Below the pieces are notes generated by a model. It made no database searches. It worked only from the letters and a program-made list of their open reading frames with translations, and had not been told where the DNA came from. DNA of 37,728 nucleotides, taken from the NCBI GenBank assembly GCA_016932255.1, contig JAFGDE010000020.1:1-37728 (forward strand), given 5' to 3'. Both the position numbers and the translations under genes were made by a program. Below, piece after piece: positions 1-6,574 of this stretch. The DNA is from Candidatus Saganbacteria bacterium (GTDB lineage: Bacteria > Margulisbacteria > WOR-1 > O2-12-FULL-45-9). Numbering within the stretch: the first letter of the stretch is position 1; every line of letters begins with the position of its first letter.

Positions 1-77
1 ATCTGATCGGCATCGAATCTCCCGGGCTGACGGCGGCGCCGGCCATTGCAGAAATGGTCGTTGGCCTAGCCGCTTGA
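1..77 (+). CDS. FAD-dependent oxidoreductase, C-terminal end only (partial)
   Basis: The window opens inside a gene whose last 24 codons can be read in the frame starting at base 3, ending in TGA at 75-77. The tail reads LIGIESPGLTAAPAIAEMV, followed by a short hydrophobic end. This GIESPGLTAAPAIA signature is typical of the C-terminus of the D-amino-acid-oxidase/glycerol-3-phosphate dehydrogenase-like superfamily (LhgO or GlpA type), where it lies near the FAD site. Only the tail is visible, so substrate and exact family cannot be decided. The -35 box of the next promoter overlaps its stop codon. Confidence 0.6.
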   Translation, partial: LIGIESPGLTAAPAIAEMVVGLAA

Positions 78-101
78 TTTTTCTGCCCCGGGGAGTATAA
101 T
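74..101 (+). promoter_or_regulatory. Sigma-70-like promoter of the fluoride riboswitch operon
   Basis: TTGATT at 74-79 and a perfect TATAAT at 96-101 are separated by 16 nt. Transcription should start near 107-109, about ten bases before the riboswitch aptamer begins. The -35 box overlaps the upstream stop codon. Confidence 0.7.
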
Positions 102-117
102 GTCGCTGTTGTTGACA

Positions 118-207
118 GGGCGATGGAGCCCACCCATAACTGCCCCGGACCGGAGGATGATGGCTCCTATGATACGTGCAGGGACGTATCCTAGGGGTTA
201 TTTTTTT
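118..207 (+). promoter_or_regulatory. Fluoride riboswitch (crcB motif) with terminator expression platform
   Basis: The aptamer spans about 118-170 and shows the conserved parts of the crcB/fluoride motif in order: GGCGATGGAG (119-128), CATAAC (135-140), a short variable hairpin (about 143-156), and GATGGCTCCTA (159-169). The pseudoknot strands GGAGCC (125-130) and GGCTCC (162-167) are perfectly complementary. The second strand is also the base of the 5' arm of a terminator at 164-197 followed by a T-rich tract at 198-207. Ligand-stabilised pseudoknot and terminator are therefore mutually exclusive, so fluoride should turn expression ON. The downstream gene starts 12 nt after the T tract. Family knowledge: fluoride riboswitches control crcB, clcF and other genes, including cation/proton antiporters, which fits the operon here. 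Confidence 0.9.
164..207 (+). terminator. Intrinsic terminator of the fluoride riboswitch
   Basis: The 5' arm is 164-177 and the 3' arm 184-197, with one mismatch (170/191) and one G-U pair, and a six-base loop (178-183). A tract TTATTTTTTT follows at 198-207. The 5' arm consumes the CTCC needed for the aptamer pseudoknot. Confidence 0.85.
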
Positions 208-219
208 AGGGGAACTGCA

Positions 220-669
220 GTGTTAAAAGCAAAAGATCTGATGCAGGAAGATTTGACGGCGGTACAACTCTATGATTCACTGAGCCGGGCAGCGAAGATA
301 ATGTCGGGCCGGCAGTTAAGCGGTTTGCCAGTCGTTGATCCGCATGACAGGGTGATCGGCTTCATCTCGGAGCGTGATATTATAATCGCGGCTTTCCCGG
401 AATGCCTGCCGGTGCATGCAGCGGAAGTTGTTCCTTTCTCCCGCTTGAGCGCGGCGGTCAAACGCCTCTCAAGCCAGGGGAAAGCCAAGATCTCTGATTT
501 TATAAGCCCGGAGCTTTTTGCGGTAAATGAGGATACACCGATTTTTAACGTAACTGAACTTTTATTGGGCAAAGGGATCAAGCGTCTGCCTGTGCTGCGG
601 CAGGGCAGACTGGTCGGGGTAATTGAACGGGCCAGTCTTTCCCAGCTGGCGCTGGAGGAAGGCGTATGA
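220..669 (+). CDS. CBS-domain pair protein, fluoride-riboswitch controlled
   Basis: This 149-residue cytoplasmic protein consists almost entirely of two CBS motifs forming one Bateman module. The first spans about residues 5-60 (AKDLMQEDLTAV ... SGLPVVD..RVIGFISERDI). The second spans about 90-145 (ISDFISPELFAVNEDTPI ... KRLPVLRQGRLVGVIERA). CBS pairs usually bind adenine nucleotides and regulate a partner protein. I place the start at GTG 220, preceded by AGGGG at 208-212. Longer open reading from base 100 would translate the riboswitch itself, so I discard it. ATG 241 is a less likely alternative. The stop overlaps the ATG of the antiporter gene (ATGA), implying translational coupling. By inference the protein could gate the antiporter. 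Confidence 0.85.
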   Translation: MLKAKDLMQEDLTAVQLYDSLSRAAKIMSGRQLSGLPVVDPHDRVIGFISERDIIIAAFPECLPVHAAEVVPFSRLSAAVKRLSSQGKAKISDFISPELFAVNEDTPIFNVTELLLGKGIKRLPVLRQGRLVGVIERASLSQLALEEGV

Positions 670-1892
670 GCCAGATCGCTCAAATGGTCCAGTTATTGGA
701 GCAGCAGGCGTTCTTTGCCGCTGCCGTCCTGCTGATCCTGGGCTTTGTTTTCAGCCTGTTGGCCAGGGTCGTTAATCTGCCCCGTGTTACCGGTTATATC
801 ATTGCCGGCATACTGCTGGGCCCTTCTGTTTTTAAGGTCTTCACTGATCAGGCTTTATCCCAGCTCGAGTTCATGCCTCAATTCGCTCTGGGCATCATCG
901 CGGTGATCATCGGTGCGGGCTTGAGCTTTACCTTGATCAAGCGGCTGGGGCTTGGTTTGCTGATCATTACCTTGTTCGAATCGCTGGGGGCTTTTTTCCT
1001 GGTTTTTTGCGGTCTTTCACTGCTTAAAATGCCTTTGGAAGCGGTCCTGCCGCTGGCCGCTATTTCTGCGGCCACCGCGCCTGCGGCGACGGTGGCGGTT
1101 ATCCGCGAATTCCATGCTGTCGGGCCATTTACCGAGACCACTTTGGCCGTGGTCGCGCTTGACGATGCCATAGCTATTACCTTGTTCGGCCTGATCATGA
1201 CCCTTGATCTGAAGAATATTTCCGGTCTTGGGGATGCGGCTTTGCACTCGCTTTCAGAATCATTCTGGGAAATAGTGCTGGCTGTGGTCATCGGCCTGGC
1301 GCTGGCTTTGCTGGCCCATTTATTGCTCAAATTGACCAGGGAGATATCGGACGCTTTGATCGTCATGATCGGTATTGTTTTGCTCGGAGTCACTTTGGCT
1401 ACGGTAGCGGACGTTTCTCATCTTTTAGCCAACATGGTCCTGGGCATGGTCCTGGTCAATATCTCGGCCAAGAACAGCGAAGTGGTAACAGGGTTGGAGC
1501 GGGCTGCGCCGCCGATCTTTGTCTTTTTCTTTGTTCTGGCAGGCGCGCACCTGGACCTGGCTATTTTTATCGACTCCGGCTGGACAATGCTATTTTGGGG
1601 CCTGGTTTTTGTTTTTGCCCGTATCTTCGGCAAGATGATCGGCTCGTTTCTGGGTGGCACATTGTCAGGCGCGAGCGAACCAGTCAGGAAATACCTTGGC
1701 CTGGCCCTGGCGCCTCAGGCTGGCGTGGCCATAGGTCTCTCCCTGCTGATCGGCAAGGCTTCTGCCTATTTCGATTTCCGTGCGGTCATTATAAATATCA
1801 CCCTGATGGCTGTAGCTATCAATGAGCTGGTTGGCCCGGTGCTGACCAAGATCGCTCTGTTCCGTGCCGGCGAGGCCCAAAGAGAAAAATGA
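666..1892 (+). CDS. CPA2-type monovalent cation/proton antiporter in fluoride operon
   Basis: This 408-residue inner-membrane protein has about 12-13 hydrophobic segments along its whole length. The N-terminal LPRVTGYIIAGILLGPSVF is the classic Na+/H+ exchanger (KefB/NapA-like, COG0475) signature. The motif VVALDDAIAI near residue 165 supplies the paired aspartates expected of electrogenic CPA2 antiporters. No C-terminal RCK/TrkA-N domain is present, and the upstream CBS protein may provide regulation instead. The gene overlaps both neighbours by ATGA junctions, so the three genes form one transcript behind the fluoride riboswitch. Antiporters are known members of fluoride regulons, probably to handle the proton/ion load of HF entry. 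Whether this one moves Na+, K+ or fluoride cannot be read from sequence. Confidence 0.88.
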   Translation: MSQIAQMVQLLEQQAFFAAAVLLILGFVFSLLARVVNLPRVTGYIIAGILLGPSVFKVFTDQALSQLEFMPQFALGIIAVIIGAGLSFTLIKRLGLGLLIITLFESLGAFFLVFCGLSLLKMPLEAVLPLAAISAATAPAATVAVIREFHAVGPFTETTLAVVALDDAIAITLFGLIMTLDLKNISGLGDAALHSLSESFWEIVLAVVIGLALALLAHLLLKLTREISDALIVMIGIVLLGVTLATVADVSHLLANMVLGMVLVNISAKNSEVVTGLERAAPPIFVFFFVLAGAHLDLAIFIDSGWTMLFWGLVFVFARIFGKMIGSFLGGTLSGASEPVRKYLGLALAPQAGVAIGLSLLIGKASAYFDFRAVIINITLMAVAINELVGPVLTKIALFRAGEAQREK

Positions 1893-2959
1893 GATATCTG
1901 ATCATTTCAGCGCTGGTCCTTTTCCTGGCCGGTCAGGTTCTGTCGGCCGACGCGATCACCAGTATTATCGGTCATGCCACCGGCTCTGAGAAGCAGGGCA
2001 CAGACCCTTATATGAGCGGGGATCTCTGGATCAGGGTGCATGAGCCGGAACGCGCCAAACTTGATTTTGATCTGCAGTTCGAGAAGGCCAACAGCAAACT
2101 TAATATCGCGCAGATAAAACTGCTCTTACCGGTTACGGATGTTATTTTAGGTCGCCAACAGATCGGCTGGGGCGTGGGCTACGCCGTCAATCCGATTGAT
2201 ATAATCAACCCAAGGCCTATCGGGTCATCTTTTGACCCGACTTTTGTTCGTGACGGCCGAGACGCTGTGGCGGCCAGCGCTTATCTGGGCAGTTACAGTA
2301 AGATCGAACTGATTGCTGCCAGTAATTTCAGCGACACCAAGGATTATGACGGCACAGCTGTGGTGCAGGATTTTAGGCCTGACTCAGGCGCCAGGATCAA
2401 GGCCAATCTAGCGGGCTGTGACGTGGCCGCCAGTTATATCAATAAAGGCGAACGCAGTTACAATGGTAATATCAGCCCGGAGGATAGGGTCTGGGGCGCT
2501 GAATTTAACGGCACTGTCCCGTTCATTGGCTGTGGGCTCTGGAACGAGACCGCTTTCTATACCGAAGCGAACAAGACCGAACTGGTGGTGGGTACGGACT
2601 ATTATTTCGGCGATTATCATTTCATTCTTGAGTATTACCGCAACGGCTTCGGCACGGCTGACCGGACAGCTTATGATCCGACCCTGCTCCTGCAGGGCAG
2701 GTTGATGGCCAGGGATTATTTCATCCCGACCTTGTCCTGGAGGGTCAATCAAAAAATGACCCTGACCGGTTTTGCTTTCTACAATACGGATGACTGGGGC
2801 ATTATCGGCGGCGGAGTTGTCGACTATTTTATCAATAATAACCTGGAATTCGTGTTCATGCCTTATTTCTTGAAAGGCGGGGCCGACACTGAGGTCGGCC
2901 TCCAGAAAACCGCTGTCGGCCGCTATGGCGCTGAAGCGTTGTTTAAACTGGTCATCTGA
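1889..2959 (+). CDS. Outer-membrane beta-barrel (porin-like), third gene of fluoride operon
   Basis: This 356-residue protein has a Sec signal peptide (MRYLIISALVLFLAGQVLSA, cleavage about residue 20). The rest is rich in alternating hydrophobic/polar beta segments with aromatic ends. The block ILGRQQIGWGVGYAVNPID resembles the GRQ-x-(I/S)-WG...NP signature of DUF1302/alginate-export-like barrels. The final residues (EALFKLVI) end on a hydrophobic residue rather than the usual aromatic one. The start overlaps the antiporter stop (ATGA), tying it to the riboswitch operon. A role in letting ions leave or enter the periplasm is inference; the family assignment is moderate. Confidence 0.7.
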   Translation: MRYLIISALVLFLAGQVLSADAITSIIGHATGSEKQGTDPYMSGDLWIRVHEPERAKLDFDLQFEKANSKLNIAQIKLLLPVTDVILGRQQIGWGVGYAVNPIDIINPRPIGSSFDPTFVRDGRDAVAASAYLGSYSKIELIAASNFSDTKDYDGTAVVQDFRPDSGARIKANLAGCDVAASYINKGERSYNGNISPEDRVWGAEFNGTVPFIGCGLWNETAFYTEANKTELVVGTDYYFGDYHFILEYYRNGFGTADRTAYDPTLLLQGRLMARDYFIPTLSWRVNQKMTLTGFAFYNTDDWGIIGGGVVDYFINNNLEFVFMPYFLKGGADTEVGLQKTAVGRYGAEALFKLVI

Positions 2960-2981
2960 ATCCGCTTTGAATTAAATTAAG

Positions 2982-3009
2982 GGAACTATTTTTGATCTCA
3001 TCTGTCTAA
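2982..3009 (+). promoter_or_regulatory. ECF-type (sigma-E-like) promoter, probably autoregulatory
   Basis: GGAACT at 2982-2987 and GTCTAA at 3004-3009 are spaced by 16 nt. This matches the usual ECF pattern (GGAACTT, about 16 nt, TCTAA/TCTGA). It lies directly ahead of an ECF sigma gene. The predicted start is about 3015, leaving only a few bases before the ATG at 3022. A TATAAT hexamer at 3010-3015 is also present but has no acceptable -35. Confidence 0.55.
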
Positions 3010-3021
3010 TATAATTGTCAT

Positions 3022-3534
3022 ATGACGGAGCGCGCTGTGGTACAGCAGGATTTTAATGGAGTTTATTTTGCGCACAAGGACAAGGTCTGGCGCCTGGTTT
3101 CGCGTTATGCGCATTCCAAACACGATCGCGAGGACCTGTTCCAGGAGGTCTGGCTCAGGGTGCACCAGTCGCTGGCCAAGTTCCGCGGCGAGTCGGAAGT
3201 GTCCACTTGGCTTTATCGTCTGACGGTCAATACTTCGTTAAGCTTCCTTAAAAAACAATCACGCCAGCAGAGGATTCGTCAAGTCCTGGCAGGATTGCGC
3301 TTTATCGAGCATGATGACGGGCCTCGGGACGAGCCCGACACTGCGGTCATGGAGCCGTTAAAAAAGCTCAACCCGCGACAGCGCATTATATTGTTAATGT
3401 CCGATGTGGAAGAGAAAAAACTGGAAGAAATAGGCAAGTTGCTTGATCTGCCGGTTGGAACTGTCAAATCGAACCTTTTCCGGGCCAGGGAGATCGTCAG
3501 AAAGGAGTTGGAGAAGAATGATAGATTACAATAG
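3022..3534 (+). CDS. ECF sigma factor (RpoE-like)
   Basis: This 170-residue two-domain sigma factor has sigma-2 at about residues 10-85, including the -10 recognition part HDREDLFQEVWLRVHQSL. Sigma-4 lies at about 110-165, ending in the helix-turn-helix EEIGKLLDLPVGTVKSNLFRAREIV. Length and layout are typical of extracytoplasmic-function sigma factors. No Shine-Dalgarno precedes ATG 3022. A GTG at 3034 with CGGAG upstream is an alternative start that would shorten the protein by four residues. The gene overlaps the next membrane-protein gene by 17 bp, as sigma/anti-sigma pairs often do. The ECF-like promoter upstream suggests autoregulation. The downstream genes suggest an envelope-stress or metal/drug-efflux regulon. 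Confidence 0.88.
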   Translation: MTERAVVQQDFNGVYFAHKDKVWRLVSRYAHSKHDREDLFQEVWLRVHQSLAKFRGESEVSTWLYRLTVNTSLSFLKKQSRQQRIRQVLAGLRFIEHDDGPRDEPDTAVMEPLKKLNPRQRIILLMSDVEEKKLEEIGKLLDLPVGTVKSNLFRAREIVRKELEKNDRLQ

Positions 3535-3811
3535 ATACATAGAACAACTCAAGGCTCATGAGGCTCCGGTCGACCATGACCTGTTGTACACAAAGGTCCA
3601 GGCCAGGCTTAGTCGCAGTTTTCCCGTGCCCCGTTTGGCATTGGTAGGCGCTCTGGCGGTGCTGGCTTTGGCGTTCGGCATCTATTATGGTGCAAGGCTG
3701 CAGCAGCCGCAGGCAGCTGTTACTGATGACGAGGTCGTGATGAGCTATGTCTTTGAGAGCGAGAAGAACATTGACGGGCCGGTCGTCAGCTATGTTTTGG
3801 CTAACTGGTGA
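3518..3811 (+). CDS. Single-pass membrane protein, probable anti-sigma factor
   Basis: This 97-residue protein has a short cytoplasmic N-terminus (about 45 residues), one TM helix (about 49-69, LALVGALAVLALAFGIYYGA) and a short extracytoplasmic tail. Position and topology immediately after an ECF sigma gene fit an anti-sigma factor. There is no HxxxCxxC zinc motif of the ZAS class and no recognisable RseA domain, so the call rests on context. I chose ATG 3518 because AAGGAG lies at 3502-3507 and the protein proper begins MIDYNRYIEQ. An upstream in-frame extension would run back through the sigma gene and looks like shadow. It overlaps the sigma stop by 17 bp. Confidence 0.6.
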   Translation: MIDYNRYIEQLKAHEAPVDHDLLYTKVQARLSRSFPVPRLALVGALAVLALAFGIYYGARLQQPQAAVTDDEVVMSYVFESEKNIDGPVVSYVLANW

Positions 3812-3832
3812 TATTTTAAGGAGGAGAGAAAA

Positions 3833-4324
3833 ATGTCAGTAAAAAAAAGAACAATAGCCCTGGTCGCGATGCTCCTGGCGCTCGCTTTGGTCAGGCCGTC
3901 CCTGGCTGCCTGGCGCAGCAATCAGCCCCAGCGCTTCGACCGTCAAAAAGCCCAGGAACATATCATGGATAAACTTGAACTGACCGAAGAGCAAAAGGCC
4001 AAGTTTAAAGAACATCTGGCGGAAATGAAAAAGACCACGGATTCCCATTGGGAGCAGATCAGAGAGCTTGGTGAAAAGATGAAAGTTGAGATGGCCAAAG
4101 ACCAGCCTGATCGCGCCGTGATCCACGATATTATCAAGCGAATGAGCGATCTGAACACTGATATGCAGATCAAGCGGGCCGATTCCCTGCTGGACCTGCG
4201 CGAGAGCCTAACGCCTGAGCAGCGGGCCAAGTTCAAGAAACTGCTCGAGGGCCAGCCGCCGCGGCCCGGCCAGAGGCCAAAACCTTTGTCAGACGGCATC
4301 TCAGATTGTATAATGGATAGCTAG
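3833..4324 (+). CDS. Spy/CpxP/ZraP-like periplasmic LTxxQ protein
   Basis: This 163-residue exported protein has a signal peptide at about 1-26 (KKRTIALVAMLLALALVRPSLA). A helical body follows with two LTxxQ motifs, LTEEQKAKF (about 50) and LTPEQRAKF (about 126). This paired motif defines the Spy/CpxP/ZraP family of periplasmic chaperones and metal-stress sensors. A strong AAGGAGGAGAG sits just before the ATG. It follows the sigma/anti-sigma pair by 21 bp and precedes the tolC-like gene by 13 bp. It may be an effector of the ECF response or a periplasmic modulator of the anti-sigma, as CnrX is in metal-responsive systems. That role is inference. The C-terminal 25 residues are proline-rich and unique. 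Confidence 0.8.
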   Translation: MSVKKRTIALVAMLLALALVRPSLAAWRSNQPQRFDRQKAQEHIMDKLELTEEQKAKFKEHLAEMKKTTDSHWEQIRELGEKMKVEMAKDQPDRAVIHDIIKRMSDLNTDMQIKRADSLLDLRESLTPEQRAKFKKLLEGQPPRPGQRPKPLSDGISDCIMDS

Positions 4325-4337
4325 GGATCGGCTAACC

Positions 4338-5552
4338 ATGAAAAAGATACTTGCCTGTCTTATTATAGCCGGGATATTCGTTTCATCAGCCTCAGCTCTG
4401 ACCTGGAGCGAGGCTGTTTCTTTGGCTGAACAGGACAGCAACGAACTGATCAGCGCGCGCAAAAAACTAGAATCAGCCGAATGGAGCTATAAAAGATCCT
4501 ACAGCTCGTTCCTGCCGCAGGTTTCCGGCAGCGTTTCCTTGTCCGAAAGCGGCTCTCCCAGCGACAAGTCATATTCATACGGGTTGAGCGCCTCGCAGAG
4601 CCTGTTCCAGGGCATGGCCGGTATTTACGGTATCCAGTCGGCATATACCGATCTCCAATACACTGAAGCCAGCCTCCGGTCGACCAGGGCCAGTGTTCTC
4701 TATGAATTGCGTTCAGCTTTTATCGAAGTCGCGACCGCTCAGGAGAACGTCAAACTTTCCGAGCAGATCCTCAAACAACGGCAGGACAACACCTGTCTTA
4801 TCCAGCTGCGTTACGACAGCGGCAAGGAAGATAAAGGCAACCTGATGGGGACCAAGGCTGATGAAGCCCAGGCTAAATATGACCTGGCCTCGGCCAAGCG
4901 CGAGCTAAAACTGGCCAGGCTCAAACTCAGCCAGCTGCTGCAGCGGGATATAGACGAAGTCCAGGCAGAACTGAGCCTGAAGCAGCCAGAAGAACAGGAT
5001 ATAACTGGGCTGGTCAGTGCTGCGCCCGCCTACGTCATGGCCAAAAAACAGCTTGAATCGGCTCAATTAGCCCAGCAGGCGACTATCTCTGAATTCCTGC
5101 CTTCGGTCTCCTTGCGGGGCAGCTATTCAAAGAGCGGCAGTGACTGGCCGCCGACCAGTTCGAGCAAATCGTGGAGCCTGAGCGTGTCCCTGCCGATCTT
5201 TCCCGGCGGCAGCAATATTGCTGACCGGGCGATCTACGGGGCTAAATTAGCGCAGGCTGAAGAGGACTTCAAGCTTGCTGTCAAGGACCTGGAATATTCG
5301 CTGCTTGAAACTTTAGAAGAATTTAATAGCGCGCTGGAGGCGCTGGAAGTCAGAAGGATCTCCCTGGCTGCGGCCAAGGAACGGGCTGAGATATCCAGGG
5401 TCAAATATCTGAACGGTCTGACCACATATGAATTCTGGGAGCAGATCGAGAACGCTTATATCCAGGCGCAGAAGAGCCTGTTGACCTCCCAGAGATCGGC
5501 TGTTCTGGCTGAAGCTTTATGGTATAAAAGCTATGGAGGATATGTAAAATGA
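4338..5552 (+). CDS. TolC-family outer-membrane efflux channel
   Basis: This 404-residue protein has a signal peptide (cleavage about residue 20, after SSASA) and two outer-membrane-efflux-protein repeats. In each repeat a long helical stretch is followed by a beta pair (FLPQVSGSVSLSES... near 55 and FLPSVSLRGSYSKS... near 250). The repeat boundaries match TolC/OEP monomers that trimerise into the trans-periplasmic tunnel. It is shorter than E. coli TolC but within the family range. Its stop overlaps the start of the adaptor gene (ATGA). With the adaptor and MacB it makes a complete tripartite export pump. Confidence 0.88.
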   Translation: MKKILACLIIAGIFVSSASALTWSEAVSLAEQDSNELISARKKLESAEWSYKRSYSSFLPQVSGSVSLSESGSPSDKSYSYGLSASQSLFQGMAGIYGIQSAYTDLQYTEASLRSTRASVLYELRSAFIEVATAQENVKLSEQILKQRQDNTCLIQLRYDSGKEDKGNLMGTKADEAQAKYDLASAKRELKLARLKLSQLLQRDIDEVQAELSLKQPEEQDITGLVSAAPAYVMAKKQLESAQLAQQATISEFLPSVSLRGSYSKSGSDWPPTSSSKSWSLSVSLPIFPGGSNIADRAIYGAKLAQAEEDFKLAVKDLEYSLLETLEEFNSALEALEVRRISLAAAKERAEISRVKYLNGLTTYEFWEQIENAYIQAQKSLLTSQRSAVLAEALWYKSYGGYVK

Positions 5553-6568
5553 AAATCCGAAATCCGAAACTCAAAATCCGAAAAAGGATCATGGAACCGC
5601 GAAACCGTGCCTGCCGGCAGGCAGGTTTATTCGCAGGTTCCGTGATCGCGTTATTGATCTTAACTCTGTCTTCCTGTGCCGGCAAGGTGGAAGAGGGGTT
5701 CAAAACGGTCAAGGTGAGTAGGGGGAGCATCAAGGCTGAGGTCCCGTCAACCGGTATTGTTGAACCGCGCAACAGATTGGAGATCAAGCCGCCGATCGCC
5801 GGACGCATCGATGAAGTCCTGGTCAAGGAAGGCCAGAACGTCAAAAAAGGCCAGATACTGGCCTGGATGAGCTCGGCTGATCGCGCTGCTCTGCTGGATG
5901 CGGCCCGGTCGCAGAGTGAATCCGAGGTCAAGAAATGGGAGGATGTTTATAAACCGACGCCGATCGTCGCTCCGTTGAACGGTTTTATCATCCAGCGGGC
6001 GGTTGAGCCCGGCCAGTCGGTCACTGCCAGCGACGCGATACTGGTCATGGCTGACCAGCTGATCGTCAAGGCGCAGGTTGACGAGACGGACATCGGCAAG
6101 ATCAAGATCAACCAGTCGGTCAATATCGAACTTGACGCTTACCCGGGAGAGGATATCTCTGGCCGGGTGGAGCATATTGCCTACGAGTCGCAGACCATTA
6201 ACAACGTTAATATCTATGAAGTGAAGATCCTGCCCGGCCGGGTGCCGCAGTTCTTCCGCGCCGGCATGAGCGCGACCGTCAACTTCATCCTGTCGGAAAA
6301 GAACGATATCCTGATCATCCCGCTCAATGCGGTCAAGAAGGTCAGCGACAAGAGCTATGTCTTTATCCCGGCCAAGAATGGCAAGAAGGCCGATCCGGTC
6401 CAGATCGCGACCGGACTAGAGAATTCTCTTAATGTCCAGGTCGAGAGCGGGCTGGCGGAAGGCGATACAGTGGCGATCCCGACTGCCAAGATGGTCGAGC
6501 AGCTTAACGCCAAGTTCGATCGCCGCCGCCGCGGGCCGACCAATCCGCTCCAGCGCCAGAGCAATTAG
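5549..6568 (+). CDS. MacA/HlyD-family periplasmic adaptor lipoprotein
   Basis: This 339-residue adaptor starts at ATG 5549, supported by GGAGG at 5535-5539 and by the ATGA overlap with tolC. The N-terminus is an unusually long basic region made of repeat sequence (residues 2-26), then a hydrophobic helix and lipobox LTLSSC with Cys43. Order after that is a biotinyl-lipoyl half (IKPPIAGRIDEVLVKEGQNVKKGQIL), a very short helical segment (about 115-133), the second lipoyl half (IVAPLNGFIIQRAVEPGQSV), a beta-barrel domain and a membrane-proximal domain. The alpha-helical hairpin that MacA uses to dock on TolC is nearly absent. The partner is the MacB-type ABC transporter immediately downstream. 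Confidence 0.85.
   Translation: MKIRNPKLKIRKRIMEPRNRACRQAGLFAGSVIALLILTLSSCAGKVEEGFKTVKVSRGSIKAEVPSTGIVEPRNRLEIKPPIAGRIDEVLVKEGQNVKKGQILAWMSSADRAALLDAARSQSESEVKKWEDVYKPTPIVAPLNGFIIQRAVEPGQSVTASDAILVMADQLIVKAQVDETDIGKIKINQSVNIELDAYPGEDISGRVEHIAYESQTINNVNIYEVKILPGRVPQFFRAGMSATVNFILSEKNDILIIPLNAVKKVSDKSYVFIPAKNGKKADPVQIATGLENSLNVQVESGLAEGDTVAIPTAKMVEQLNAKFDRRRRGPTNPLQRQSN
5552..5585 (+). repeat. AAATCCG short-unit repeat inside the adaptor gene
   Basis: Three AAATCCG units in near tandem begin directly after the start codon of the adaptor gene and are translated as basic residues (KIRNPKLKIRK). From memory, AAATCCG-type runs occur as dispersed repeats in several candidate-phylum genomes. That is recollection, not a search. 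Confidence 0.6.
5608..5623. repeat. Palindromic element TGCCTGCCGGCAGGCA within adaptor coding sequence
   Basis: This perfect 16-bp palindrome is translated as part of ACRQAG in the lipoprotein n-region. The same core, CTGCCGGCAG or its near relative, recurs at 33177-33198 and inside rnpB at 10712-10729. Confidence 0.75.
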
Positions 6569-6574
6569 GCATTA

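Noticed and set aside
100-219. N-terminal extension of the CBS protein from an ATG at 100
   Set aside because: This stretch is the fluoride riboswitch and terminator. The GTG at 220 has its own ribosome site and begins the CBS homology.
5552-5623. CRISPR or insertion-sequence remnant at the start of the adaptor gene
   Set aside because: Units are too short, without spacers, terminal inverted repeats or transposase; they fit small dispersed repeats.
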